NCBI GenBank assembly: GCA_028714335.1
Contig: JAQTMM010000003.1
Coordinates: 1-60,026 of the forward strand
Origin: Dehalococcoidales bacterium
Lineage (GTDB): Bacteria > Chloroflexota > Dehalococcoidia > Dehalococcoidales > RBG-16-60-22
Length of the DNA: 60,026 nucleotides
Reading direction: 5' to 3'
Shown here: in pieces, positions 40,832 to 49,748 of the stretch
Layout: every line of letters begins with the position of its first letter
Numbering within the stretch: the first letter of the stretch is position 1
Translations under genes and position numbers: made by a program
Notes under the pieces: model-generated
What the model was told of the DNA's origin: nothing
The model's input: the letters and a program-made list of their open reading frames with translations, nothing else
Databases searched by the model: none

Positions 40832-40901
40832 AGAGGGGTTTTGGCGGGGGGTGATTATAAAAACCCTCTGTATCTCCCTTTATGAAAGGGAGAGAGAAGA
40901 G
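40832..40901. repeat. Twin-hairpin repeat, copy B
   Basis: AGAGGGGTTTT...AAAACCCTCT then TCTCCCTTT-atg-AAAGGGAGA; same architecture as 39811-39880. Confidence 0.8.
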
Positions 40902-40921
40902 ATGGAAGGAAGGAAAATACA

Positions 40922-42145
40922 ATGATATTAGATTATAATGATGATTTTTCCCTTTCAGCAAAGGATTTTAACTCGTGTACTCATCGACAATATAACGCCC
41001 AATATCTTCATTCAAAGTTTAAATCATTTAGAGATTCTATTGTCAAAACTCAGACATTTATAGAAAATTTTCGAAATTTTAAAGGTAACGTGTCTCACCC
41101 ATATAATCGAGGTTTGCGTGAATATTACGATTATCATTGGATAGGATTTGCTGACGATAGATTTAATAGAATCCAAGACGAAGTTCAACTTCAAACATGT
41201 ATAACAAAAGACAATATAAGTATTGGAATATTCATAGACCAAGCAGCAATAAATGTTAGAAAAAAAGCAGCGTTACATATTGAAAAAAATATTCAACTTT
41301 TTTTTAATATAATTAAAAAATTAAGTGATTTTTCGATCGGTTGCCACAGAGAAGGAGAAAATGATGATGATGGTTATAAGTGTAAAAATATAGATGATCG
41401 AAAAATAAAGCAAATTATTAGTAAAATAAGAGGAAGCGGTTTCCATTTTTCTATTACAAAGGAAATATCAAAAATTGAAGCTATCAAACTAAAAAATAAG
41501 ATAACGATAGAAGTAGTTTATAATTGGTTCTTATTAAAGCAGTTATATAACCTATTAACTTTCGGTCGCATTGATAGTGATTTACCCCGAGTTGATATCC
41601 TTGTCCACAATAAAAGAGAGCGTGTAAGTCATAGATACAAATATTTTAAACTTTCAGATCTTATTTCAGACGAAACTGAAGCTGAAGCAACTGAAAGAGC
41701 CGTACAACAAATCAGTTATGAGCAAAATATGATGGCTCTAGAAAATGCCAGTTTGTCTCATAAAAAAACGGTGAAAATATTAAGACAATATCTTGTGAAT
41801 CGAGGAGCTAAGACCCAAAAAAGTGTAGCTATAGACACTTTAGTTGAAAAAAAGGACTGTGTATTTGTTTTTGAAGTGAAAAGCATTCATACCAATAATT
41901 TTCGTTTTCAAACCAGACACGGAATTGGACAAATACTTGAATATGAGTATTTCCAAATAGTAAAGCAGTAAAAATATAGAAACAAAAAAATATTAAAAGG
42001 TCTCGTATATAGTAAGAAACCACTAGTTGAAGTAATAGAGCTCTTACAGATGAACAATATTTCAACATTCTGGGTAGAAAAAAGAGGGATTTCTGGAAAC
42101 AGAAAAAGTCTTGAACAACTAGATACTTTCCTTTCTAAAAATTGA
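40922..42145 (+). pseudogene. PD-(D/E)XK nuclease-like gene interrupted by an in-frame TAA at 41969-41971
   Basis: ORF 40922-41971 ends ...CVFVFEVKSIHTNNFRFQTRHGIGQILEYEYFQIVKQ*; the same frame continues KYRNKKILKGLVYSKKPLVEVIELLQMNNISTFWVEKRGISGNRKSLEQLDTFLSKN* to 42145. Strongly AT-rich relative to flanks. Confidence 0.65.
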
Positions 42146-42208
42146 AAAGCCTACTAACCTATTTAAACTCAAACAAACTAAAAATATAGTCGCTCAGGAG
42201 GGCTCTTA

Positions 42209-43078
42209 ATGACCCAACCACAGGCTAGAATAGGCGTAATCGGCGGAACGGGGCTTTATAATATTGAGGGGATAACGGATGTTAAAGAAGTCCGGCCCGA
42301 TACGCCCTTCGGCAAGCCGTCGGACGCCATAATGGTGGGGAAACTGAGCGGGGAGAGCATAGCTTTTCTGCCGCGGCACGGGCGGGGCCACCGCATCTCC
42401 CCTACCGAGCTGCCGTCGCGCGCCAACATTTACGCTTTAAAGTCGCTGGGCGTGGAGTTCATCATCTCCTCCAACTCCTGTGGCTCTTTTAAAGAAGAAC
42501 TAAAGCCGGGGCATTTGCTGATACCCGACCAGATAATCGACCGGACGAAGGGGCGGCAAAGCACCTTCTTAAACGACGGCGTGGTGGGGCATATAGCCTT
42601 TGCCAAGCCGTTCTGCCCTACTTTAAGCGACATCGTTTACCAGGCGGCTAAAGAAGCCGGGGCGACGGTGCACAAGGGCGGCGTTTTTATCGCGATGGAG
42701 GGGCCAGCCTTTTCCACCCGGGCGGAAAGCCGGCTCTATAAAGCGTGGGGCGCGGACGTGATTGGGATGACGGTGCTGCCGGAGGCGAAGCTGGCACGCG
42801 AGGCGGAAATCTGTTACGCTAGTATTGCCTGCATCACCGACTACGACAGCTGGCACGAAGGTAAAGAAACCGTCAGCGTTGAGGTCGTCCTGACGATAAT
42901 GCGCAACAACATAGACCTGGCAAAAAAGACGATTAAACTGGCGGCGGGGCGGCTGTCGCTAAAGCGGGAATGCGGGTGCGCCAACGCGTTAGCCGGGGCC
43001 ATTATTACCGATAAAGCGATGATACCGGCGGCGCAAAAGAAGAAGCTCGATTTGATAATTGGGAAGTATGTTAAGTAA
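42209..43078 (+). CDS. mtnP: S-methyl-5'-thioadenosine phosphorylase
   Basis: IGVIGGTGLYNIEGITD...FLPRHGRGHRISPTELPSRANIYALKSLGVE...IAMEGPAFSTRAESRLYKAWGADVIGMTVLPEAKLAREAEICYASIACITDYDSWH. Confidence 0.94.
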   Translation: MTQPQARIGVIGGTGLYNIEGITDVKEVRPDTPFGKPSDAIMVGKLSGESIAFLPRHGRGHRISPTELPSRANIYALKSLGVEFIISSNSCGSFKEELKPGHLLIPDQIIDRTKGRQSTFLNDGVVGHIAFAKPFCPTLSDIVYQAAKEAGATVHKGGVFIAMEGPAFSTRAESRLYKAWGADVIGMTVLPEAKLAREAEICYASIACITDYDSWHEGKETVSVEVVLTIMRNNIDLAKKTIKLAAGRLSLKRECGCANALAGAIITDKAMIPAAQKKKLDLIIGKYVK

Positions 43079-43080
43079 AA

Positions 43081-43173
43081 TGTCATCCTGGAGCGAAGCG
43101 AAGGATATCAGGGTGGGGGATTTCACCACCACTCCACGAGATTCTTCGGTCGCTTCACTCCCTCAGAATGACA
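43081..43173. repeat. Intergenic element with imperfect terminal inverted repeats (TGTCAT...ATGACA)
   Basis: TGTCATCCTGGAGCGAAGCGAAGGATAT ... GAGATTCTTCGGTCGCTTCACTCCCTCAGAATGACA; right half recurs at 28425-28463. Confidence 0.75.
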
Positions 43174-43183
43174 GACAGGAACA

Positions 43184-44224
43184 ATGATTATGTCGAATAC
43201 AGAATTCGGTTGTTTAGCCACTATCATCGGCAGCGTGCCGCATTTGGACGCCAAGAAAGCCTGCGCCCTGCTGACGCGCTACCTTAAAGATGTCCCCACC
43301 TGGCCGCAACTCCCCATGAAAACCTTCACCGAGAATATGTACGTCCAGTTCAGCGAGGGCTTCCCCGGCGTGGTGGTGGAAAACGACAGCATTTACGTGG
43401 ACACCGCCAAGGATTTCACACAGCCGCTGGAGACGCTTTATCAAGCCTATCTGGAAAACGACCCTTCTAAGTACGTCATGGGGCGGGACCACGTGGAGGG
43501 GCTTTACGCCCTGCTGGAACAAGGGGGGCTAAACCCTAAAGCGGTCAAGGGGTGTGTGACGGGGCCATTATCGTGGGGCATGACGATTACCGACGAGAAC
43601 AAACGCGCGATACTCTACCACGACATCCTGGGGGACGCGGTGCCAAAGTTCCTTAAACTCAAGGCGATGTGGGAGGAGAACGAATTAAAGAAAATCTCCA
43701 AGAACACCATCATCTTCGTGGACGAACCCTATATGGCGTCTTACGGGTCATCGGTGGCGGCGGGGGCTTTTTCAAAGCCGGAGAAAATCGTCGAGATGAT
43801 AAACGAGGTCTTCGACGGCATCAGCGGGCTCAAGGGCATCCACTGCTGCGGCAACACCGACTGGTCTATTTTATTAAAAACGAAGATGGATATTCTAAAC
43901 TTCGACGCCTACGGCTATGCAGGGTCGCTGGCGCTTTATCCCAACGAGGTAAAGGAGTTCATAAACAAGGGCGGCTGTGTGGCGTGGGGCATCGTTCCCA
44001 ACCAGATGGCGCCGCTGGGCAAAGAATCGTTAGCCAGCCTGAAAGACCGGCTGGAAGAAGCGATGGCACCCTTTACGCGCAACGGGCTGTCCATGAAAGA
44101 CATCTGCAAGCAAAGCATGCTGCTGCCCTGCTGCGGATTGAACGCCTTGACCGAAGACGGCGTCGAGCAGGCGCTGAAGTATTTAACCGAGCTTTCCGCC
44201 GAGATGAGGAAAAAATACCTCTAA
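43184..44224 (+). CDS. UROD/MetE-like protein; core methionine synthase candidate
   Basis: 346 aa; [16 protein letters not shown]-term, [31 protein letters not shown] in [36 protein letters not shown] (HxC...C metal-ligand pattern). Confidence 0.75.
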   Translation: MIMSNTEFGCLATIIGSVPHLDAKKACALLTRYLKDVPTWPQLPMKTFTENMYVQFSEGFPGVVVENDSIYVDTAKDFTQPLETLYQAYLENDPSKYVMGRDHVEGLYALLEQGGLNPKAVKGCVTGPLSWGMTITDENKRAILYHDILGDAVPKFLKLKAMWEENELKKISKNTIIFVDEPYMASYGSSVAAGAFSKPEKIVEMINEVFDGISGLKGIHCCGNTDWSILLKTKMDILNFDAYGYAGSLALYPNEVKEFINKGGCVAWGIVPNQMAPLGKESLASLKDRLEEAMAPFTRNGLSMKDICKQSMLLPCCGLNALTEDGVEQALKYLTELSAEMRKKYL

Positions 44225-44226
44225 AG

Positions 44227-44436
44227 ATGGAATGCAACATACAGGCTAATAAAACCAAATGCAACTGCACTTACGAGCCGTGCTCGCGGAAGGGCAAGTG
44301 CTGTGAGTGCATCAGCTACCACCTTGATATGGACGAACTGCCCGCCTGCGCCTTCCCGCCGGAAATTGAACGCACCTACGATAGATCCTTCAAGAAATTC
44401 GCCGAGTGGGTGAACAAAAGTAGCGGAAAGCGCTGA
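44227..44436 (+). CDS. Small cysteine-rich protein (DUF6485-like)
   Basis: [62 protein letters not shown]. In the same frame as the listed 43669-44436 ORF, but its start lies just past the stop of the preceding gene. Confidence 0.75.
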   Translation: MECNIQANKTKCNCTYEPCSRKGKCCECISYHLDMDELPACAFPPEIERTYDRSFKKFAEWVNKSSGKR

Positions 44437-44456
44437 TTTAGTCTATATTATAACTA

Positions 44457-44552
44457 ATGAATAAAACAAAAAGAGTCGCCCAGCGCAAACACCTGAAGGC
44501 TAAAAAGAAGCTCAAGGAAAAGCAGCGCGCCCAGGCCAAAGCCACAAAATAG
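44457..44552 (+). CDS. Very small, highly basic protein (31 aa)
   Basis: MNKTKRVAQRKHLKAKKKLKEKQRAQAKATK*; below the ORF-track length cutoff. Confidence 0.45.
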   Translation: MNKTKRVAQRKHLKAKKKLKEKQRAQAKATK

Positions 44553-44673
44553 TCCCACGCTCCTCCGGTTAATCTAAAAATCAGCCGTGCGGGCTATATC
44601 GGCGTATCGTTGGTTGCATATAACTCAAACACCTGTTTTCTGTTATATTAGTCATGGAATGCGAGGCTAGAAA

Positions 44674-45666
44674 ATGGCGGAACTGCCGGAGCTGATTCAA
44701 GCCCTGCTCAACCCAAAAGCCTACCCCGACCAGACGCCCAAGGTGGAGCTGGTTCAGACGCAGATTTCCTACATTCTCCTTGCCGGCGAATACGTCTATA
44801 AAATCAAGAAGCCGGTGGACATGGGCTTTCTGGACTACTCCACGCTGGAAAAACGCCTTAACCTGTGCCGTAAAGAGGTGGAGCTTAACCGGCGGCTTTG
44901 CCCGGATACCTACCTTGGTGTGGTGCCGATAGGCAAAGGCTTTGTATTGGGGGGAAAAGGGGAGGCGATAGAGTACGCCGTCAAGATGCGGCGGCTGCCG
45001 CAGGACAAAATGATGGACATCCTCATCAAGCAAAACAAGGTCACGCCGGCGATGGTGGAAAAGGTAGCGGAAATACTCGTTGAGTTTCACCAAAAAGCCA
45101 CCACCAGCGAGGAGATAGCGCGAGTCGGGGGGATTGACGCGGTCATTAAGAACACGTCAGAGAACTTCGAGCAGACGGAAAAATACTTCGGCGCCATCAT
45201 CGAGCCGGAGACATACCAGCGGCTTAAAGACTATACCGAGGGCTTTATCGAGACCAACCGCGCCCTGTTCCTAAAGCGCATGGCGGAGGGGCGGGTGCGG
45301 GACTGCCACGGCGACCTGCACACGGCGCACGTCTGCTTTACCAACGGCATCTGCATTTATGACTGCATCGAGTTCATTGACAGGCTGCGGTATATAGACG
45401 TGGCGGCGGATATCGCCTTTTTAGCAATGGATTTAGACCATTATAGTAGAAAAGATTTATCCGATATCTTCATCGACGCCTACGTCAAACGGAGCGGGGA
45501 TGAGGAGTTATTAAAGCTCCTCAACTTTTATAAGTGCTACCGGGCTTACGTGCGTGGGAAGATAGGCTGTCTGCATTACGACGACCCGTACGTCCCCGCC
45601 ACAGAAAAAGCGGAGATAGCCGCCAACGCCGCGAGTTACTTTAAGCTGGCGGCAACGTATATATAA
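44674..45666 (+). CDS. Aminoglycoside phosphotransferase-like kinase domain protein (COG2187 N-terminal type)
   Basis: QTQISYILLAGEYVYKIKKPVDMGFLDYSTLEKRLNLCRKEVELNRRLCPDTYLGVVPI...RDCHGDLHTAHVCFTNGICIYDCIEF. Confidence 0.85.
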   Translation: MAELPELIQALLNPKAYPDQTPKVELVQTQISYILLAGEYVYKIKKPVDMGFLDYSTLEKRLNLCRKEVELNRRLCPDTYLGVVPIGKGFVLGGKGEAIEYAVKMRRLPQDKMMDILIKQNKVTPAMVEKVAEILVEFHQKATTSEEIARVGGIDAVIKNTSENFEQTEKYFGAIIEPETYQRLKDYTEGFIETNRALFLKRMAEGRVRDCHGDLHTAHVCFTNGICIYDCIEFIDRLRYIDVAADIAFLAMDLDHYSRKDLSDIFIDAYVKRSGDEELLKLLNFYKCYRAYVRGKIGCLHYDDPYVPATEKAEIAANAASYFKLAATYI

Positions 45667-45779
45667 TTGAAAAGTCACGCCGGCTAAAGCCGGAGATACC
45701 CCTGACCGGCAACGACGGCATACCCCTGCGAGACGAAATAGAGCTGGAAATGCTATTATAGTCATAACCGGGTATAATT

Positions 45780-46382
45780 ATGCACGAGCCTTTTAGAAAA
45801 TTCGTCACTGAAGAGGTTAAAGACGGCTTCCTGCTCATCGCCTGCGGCCAGCTGGCAACATGTAAAACAAGAGCCACCGGGGAAATACAGAAAATAAAGG
45901 GCGGGAAGTTATTAAGGACGGACATCATAAGGCTGGAGGTACTGAAAAATCAGGACATCTTCGACCACAAAGTGGGCGGGGACATGGCAAAGCGGACGCA
46001 GGTGTACGACGTGATGTTCGAGATGGCAGACGAGGCTTTTAAAAATAACAAAAACGTCATCCTCGACGCCACGTTCGTGACGCAGGCTTTAAGGCAACAG
46101 GCGGCGGCCATCGCTGTGAAAAATAACGTCCCTTTAGTTATCCTGCAGACAAATTGCCCGCAGGAGGTCTCCATCAAGAGAATACTGGCGCGGGATAAAG
46201 AGAAATACGAATCCAACGCTTTAACCGAGGAAGCATATTTGAGTAATAAAGAAAAGTTCGAGGAAGTGGACCTGGAGGCTTTAAAAAAAGATAATCCCAG
46301 TGTAAGATTAGTCCATCTGGTAGTTGATACAGCCAGTAATCCGCCGGAGGACTGGTATATTACTCATTATGAGAAAAGATGA
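45780..46382 (+). CDS. P-loop kinase (AAA_33 / COG0645 type; COG2187 C-terminal type)
   Basis: LLIACGQLATCKTRATGEI (Walker-A-like), KLLRTDIIRLEVL, NVILDATFVTQALRQQAAAIA. Confidence 0.75.
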   Translation: MHEPFRKFVTEEVKDGFLLIACGQLATCKTRATGEIQKIKGGKLLRTDIIRLEVLKNQDIFDHKVGGDMAKRTQVYDVMFEMADEAFKNNKNVILDATFVTQALRQQAAAIAVKNNVPLVILQTNCPQEVSIKRILARDKEKYESNALTEEAYLSNKEKFEEVDLEALKKDNPSVRLVHLVVDTASNPPEDWYITHYEKR

Positions 46383-46437
46383 CTACTAGGAAGAGAATTT
46401 TGACTGGATTCTCAATCAAGCTGGGAATGACGAGGAA

Positions 46438-47292
46438 ATGAAAACAGATTTACACATTCATACGAAAACCGGCTCGGACGGGGCGCTGCCCATCAGAGAA
46501 GTGTTTGCCGAAGCCAAAAAACGCGGCATTGAGTTTATCTCCATCACCGACCATGACAACATCGAGCAGCAGGGACTGGCAATGGAACTGGCGGCGGCGC
46601 AGGATATGCGCTACATCACCGGCGTTGAACTGAATGTGAACTTTTCCTACGGCAACACGTCCGCCTCGCTGGATTTCCTGGCTTATAAATATGATTATCA
46701 CGACCCCGCCCTGATTAAAAAGCTGCAGCTCATCCGCGATTACCGCAAGAAGCGGGCGCGGCAAATTTTCGATAACCTTAACCGCGAGTTCGCTAAAGAA
46801 AACCGGACCCTCATGACCGAGGACGACCTGGTAAAGATGCAGATGGGCGTGGACGGCGTCTTAAGCCGCCCGCACGTTGCCGACTTCCTGATTAACAAAG
46901 AGGTCGTCAGCTCCCGGCAAGAGGCTTTTGATAAATACCTGGTCAGGTGCGACGTGCCCAACTACCCGTTATCGCTGGACGAAGCCTCGGCGCTGGTGCG
47001 GGGGGCGGGGGGCTTAATCGTACTTGCCCACCCCAACGACCCTAACGGCACGTCACTGGTCAGCATTACCACCGACCTTGAAGAACAGGCCAAGATAATC
47101 GAGAGGTTCATGCTGGACTACATTGACGGCGTGGAGTGCTGGCATTCCCGCTCCGATAGCGAGACGACGGAGCATTACAAAAAGTTCTGCCGGACCCACA
47201 ACCTCATCATGACCGGCGGCAGCGACTGCCACCAGAGGCCGATTATCATGGGGACGGTGGACATCAACGAAAACCTGTTGAAATACCTTTAA
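46438..47292 (+). CDS. PHP domain phosphoesterase
   Basis: TDLHIHTKTGSDGALPIREVFAEAKKRGIEFISITDHDN...GLIVLAHPNDP...TGGSDCHQRPIIMG. Confidence 0.9.
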   Translation: MKTDLHIHTKTGSDGALPIREVFAEAKKRGIEFISITDHDNIEQQGLAMELAAAQDMRYITGVELNVNFSYGNTSASLDFLAYKYDYHDPALIKKLQLIRDYRKKRARQIFDNLNREFAKENRTLMTEDDLVKMQMGVDGVLSRPHVADFLINKEVVSSRQEAFDKYLVRCDVPNYPLSLDEASALVRGAGGLIVLAHPNDPNGTSLVSITTDLEEQAKIIERFMLDYIDGVECWHSRSDSETTEHYKKFCRTHNLIMTGGSDCHQRPIIMGTVDINENLLKYL

Positions 47293-47322
47293 ACCTCACC
47301 ACCCCTGTGATATTATTCACCT

Positions 47323-48069
47323 ATGAAACGCTACACCGACTACGACAACTTTGCCTGGTTGTATAACCAGGAGTGGGGCGTTTTTGCCAACAACATCTTC
47401 CCACTACTTAAAGAAATCGGCGGGGAAAACCTACCCGATAAAGCGAAAATCCTTGACCTGTGCTGCGGCACCGGGCAGCTGGCTAAAATACTAACGGAAA
47501 AAGGCTACGAGGTCACCGGCATTGACGGCTCGCAGGAGATGCTGTGCTTTGCCCAGGACAACGCCCCCGAAGCAAAATTCATCGCGGCGGACGCCCGCGC
47601 CTTTAAACTCCCTCCGACCTTTAACGCCGTCTTTGCCACCTTCGACGCCCTGAACCACATAATGACATTATCTGAACTACTGCAGGTCTTTAAGAATGTT
47701 TATCAATGCCTTGCCAGCGGGGGCATCTTTATCTTCGACCTAACAACGAAGCACCATTTTGAAGTCCACTGCCGCGACTATGTAAGAATCACGGAAAAAC
47801 CGGATTATTTTTATGTGATGCGGGGAGACTACTACGAAAAACGGCGCACCAGCGACTGGCGCTGCACGTTATTCCGGCGTCAGTGCAAGACCTGGCAGCG
47901 CTCCGATATATCATTGACACAGACGCATTACGCCAATGCCGATGTGAAAAAAGCGCTTAGAGAAGCAGGCTTTAAAGATATCCGGGTGACAGCGTCGGAG
48001 CCGGGCATCGGGCCGCACAAACCCACGAAAAATTCGTTCCGGCTTTTCTATTACGCCCGCAAGCCCTAG
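47323..48069 (+). CDS. Class I SAM-dependent methyltransferase
   Basis: KILDLCCGTGQLAKILTEKGYEVTGIDGSQEMLCFAQ. Confidence 0.93.
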   Translation: MKRYTDYDNFAWLYNQEWGVFANNIFPLLKEIGGENLPDKAKILDLCCGTGQLAKILTEKGYEVTGIDGSQEMLCFAQDNAPEAKFIAADARAFKLPPTFNAVFATFDALNHIMTLSELLQVFKNVYQCLASGGIFIFDLTTKHHFEVHCRDYVRITEKPDYFYVMRGDYYEKRRTSDWRCTLFRRQCKTWQRSDISLTQTHYANADVKKALREAGFKDIRVTASEPGIGPHKPTKNSFRLFYYARKP

Positions 48070-48575
48070 ATATTTTCCCGCTGGTAAAATCCATTATAGC
48101 CTTCCGATTCGCCGGTAAGCTCCATGAAGACAAGCTGGGTGATGCGGGCATTTTGCTCGACGCGGAAGCCCTTAGGGTTTTGCACCATCAGCAACGACTG
48201 CGAGCGCCCCTCATAGCCGGCGTCCCAGACAGCCGTGCCAACGTTAACGCCGCAGCGCAACAGGGAGGAGCGGGGCCGGCCTAGAGCCATAATGTTTTTG
48301 GGGAGGTGGACAATCTCATTGTAGGTGACCATATAGATACCGGCGGCAAGGTCTATAAAACCGTCGGCGTTAAAAGCGAGGGGTGTGAGGCCGGGTAAAA
48401 CACGCTGGGCGTTGGCTTGGGCGATAGTCCCCGGGGACTTTAGTTCAGCGATGTCACGCAGTGTAAGGTCGAAGCCGTTAGCCTGCACCTGCTCATCGAG
48501 GTTCAGCCACGCCTCAACCAGGGGTGGCTTTTTATTTATCAAGTTACGGATGTCTTTACCGGAAAGTACGGACAT
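48066..48575 (-). CDS. dCTP deaminase/dUTPase family protein
   Basis: QANGFDLTLRDIAEL, ALGRPRSSLLRCGVNVGTAVWDAGYEGRSQSLLMVQNPKGFRVEQNARITQLVFMEL. Confidence 0.85.
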   Translation of the reverse strand: MSVLSGKDIRNLINKKPPLVEAWLNLDEQVQANGFDLTLRDIAELKSPGTIAQANAQRVLPGLTPLAFNADGFIDLAAGIYMVTYNEIVHLPKNIMALGRPRSSLLRCGVNVGTAVWDAGYEGRSQSLLMVQNPKGFRVEQNARITQLVFMELTGESEGYNGFYQRENI

Positions 48576-48581
48576 GATGGC

Positions 48582-49304
48582 TTACCTCTTTAATATCTGT
48601 TGGGCTAACCGGGCTTCCAGTTCCAGTCCTTCTGTTAATGATAAATCCAATCCTCGCCAGACCGCCTGCTTGACGGCGCGCACCGCCGGTTGCGGGTAGC
48701 ACATTATCTTTTGCGCCAGTTTTTCCGCGGCGGGGAGGAGTTCTGGGCGGGGCAGTATTTTATTGACCAGCTTTAGTTTTAACGCCTCTTTAGCATCAAT
48801 CCACCGCCCGCTCATCAGAATCTCTAAAGCGGCGGCTCTGCCGATGGTGCGGGGTAACGTCTGACTGCCCCCCGCCGCCGGGATAATGCCCAGCCCGGGT
48901 TCGGGCAACCCGAAACGCGCGTCGTCGGAGGCGAGGCGGATATCACAGCAGAGCGACATCTCGATACCGGAGCCGAGCACGTAACCGTGCATTGCGGCAA
49001 TAACCGGCTGTTCGACGCTTAAGAACCTGCCCCATACATCCCGTTCAAAGCGCGCCCGCCGGGCGAAAACGGGGGGCGGAGCGGTTAAAAACTCCGTGAG
49101 GTCGGCGCCGGCGCAAAAGGCTTTATCCCCGGCCGCTTTGAGGATAACCACCTTAACGTCGTCGTCCTCTTTGATGGCGCCGAGGACTTCATAAAGCTCG
49201 TCGCGCATCTTGATGTTATAGGCGTTCAGGGCTTTGGGGCGGTTAAGTGTGACGTAAGCGACGCCGTTTTGCTTCTCGTAGATGATTACTTCAAAAGAGC
49301 TCAT
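48582..49304 (-). CDS. Enoyl-CoA hydratase/isomerase family protein
   Basis: HGYVLGSGIEMSLCCDIRLASDDARFGLPEPGLGIIPAAGGSQTLPRTIG. Confidence 0.9.
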   Translation of the reverse strand: MSSFEVIIYEKQNGVAYVTLNRPKALNAYNIKMRDELYEVLGAIKEDDDVKVVILKAAGDKAFCAGADLTEFLTAPPPVFARRARFERDVWGRFLSVEQPVIAAMHGYVLGSGIEMSLCCDIRLASDDARFGLPEPGLGIIPAAGGSQTLPRTIGRAAALEILMSGRWIDAKEALKLKLVNKILPRPELLPAAEKLAQKIMCYPQPAVRAVKQAVWRGLDLSLTEGLELEARLAQQILKR

Positions 49305-49419
49305 ATCATTTTCACCTCTAACATAGTAGCAGTCCGTGCTTGATAGTTGTCAAGTTCCGCCGTGTTCTTGACAGCGGAGTGTTATAATATTGATAGCAAA
49401 ACCGCCGGGAGGCTTTAAG

Positions 49420-49743
49420 ATGGAATGGTTCAACAAGCACCTTAATTTAACTTATGTAATTTTCTTCGCTGTTTCGATAGCCGCTTCAGCGATAATACTC
49501 TCTAAAGGTCTAAGTCTAACGTACGTGGTAATTGCCAGCGTGGTATCTCTATTAATCAATCTAGTGGCGGGCGGCTGGGTGCTTTGGAAAAAAGGTCAGA
49601 GCCTTTGGTGGCTGATGCTGCTGCTTTTTATGACGATTGCGTTCGTGATTTTTGTGCTGATTTTACCGAACAGGAATAAAAATCCGGTTGAAAAGGACGC
49701 CGTCACCGACGAAGACTATTATCAGAAACGCGGGAAGAAATAA
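49420..49743 (+). CDS. Small multi-TM membrane protein
   Basis: Several hydrophobic segments with charged tail NRNKNPVEKDAVTDEDYYQKRGKK; start trimmed to MEWFNKH. Confidence 0.6.
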   Translation: MEWFNKHLNLTYVIFFAVSIAASAIILSKGLSLTYVVIASVVSLLINLVAGGWVLWKKGQSLWWLMLLLFMTIAFVIFVLILPNRNKNPVEKDAVTDEDYYQKRGKK

Positions 49744-49748
49744 CCGCC

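Noticed and set aside
43669-44226. Long N-terminal extension of the DUF6485-like ORF
   Set aside because: Overlaps the MetE-like gene out of frame; the real protein starts at the ATG at 44227.
46401-46433. ATTCTC...GGGAAT intergenic inverted repeat resembling the 13.3-kb repeat
   Set aside because: Arms too short and diverged to assign confidently to the same repeat family.
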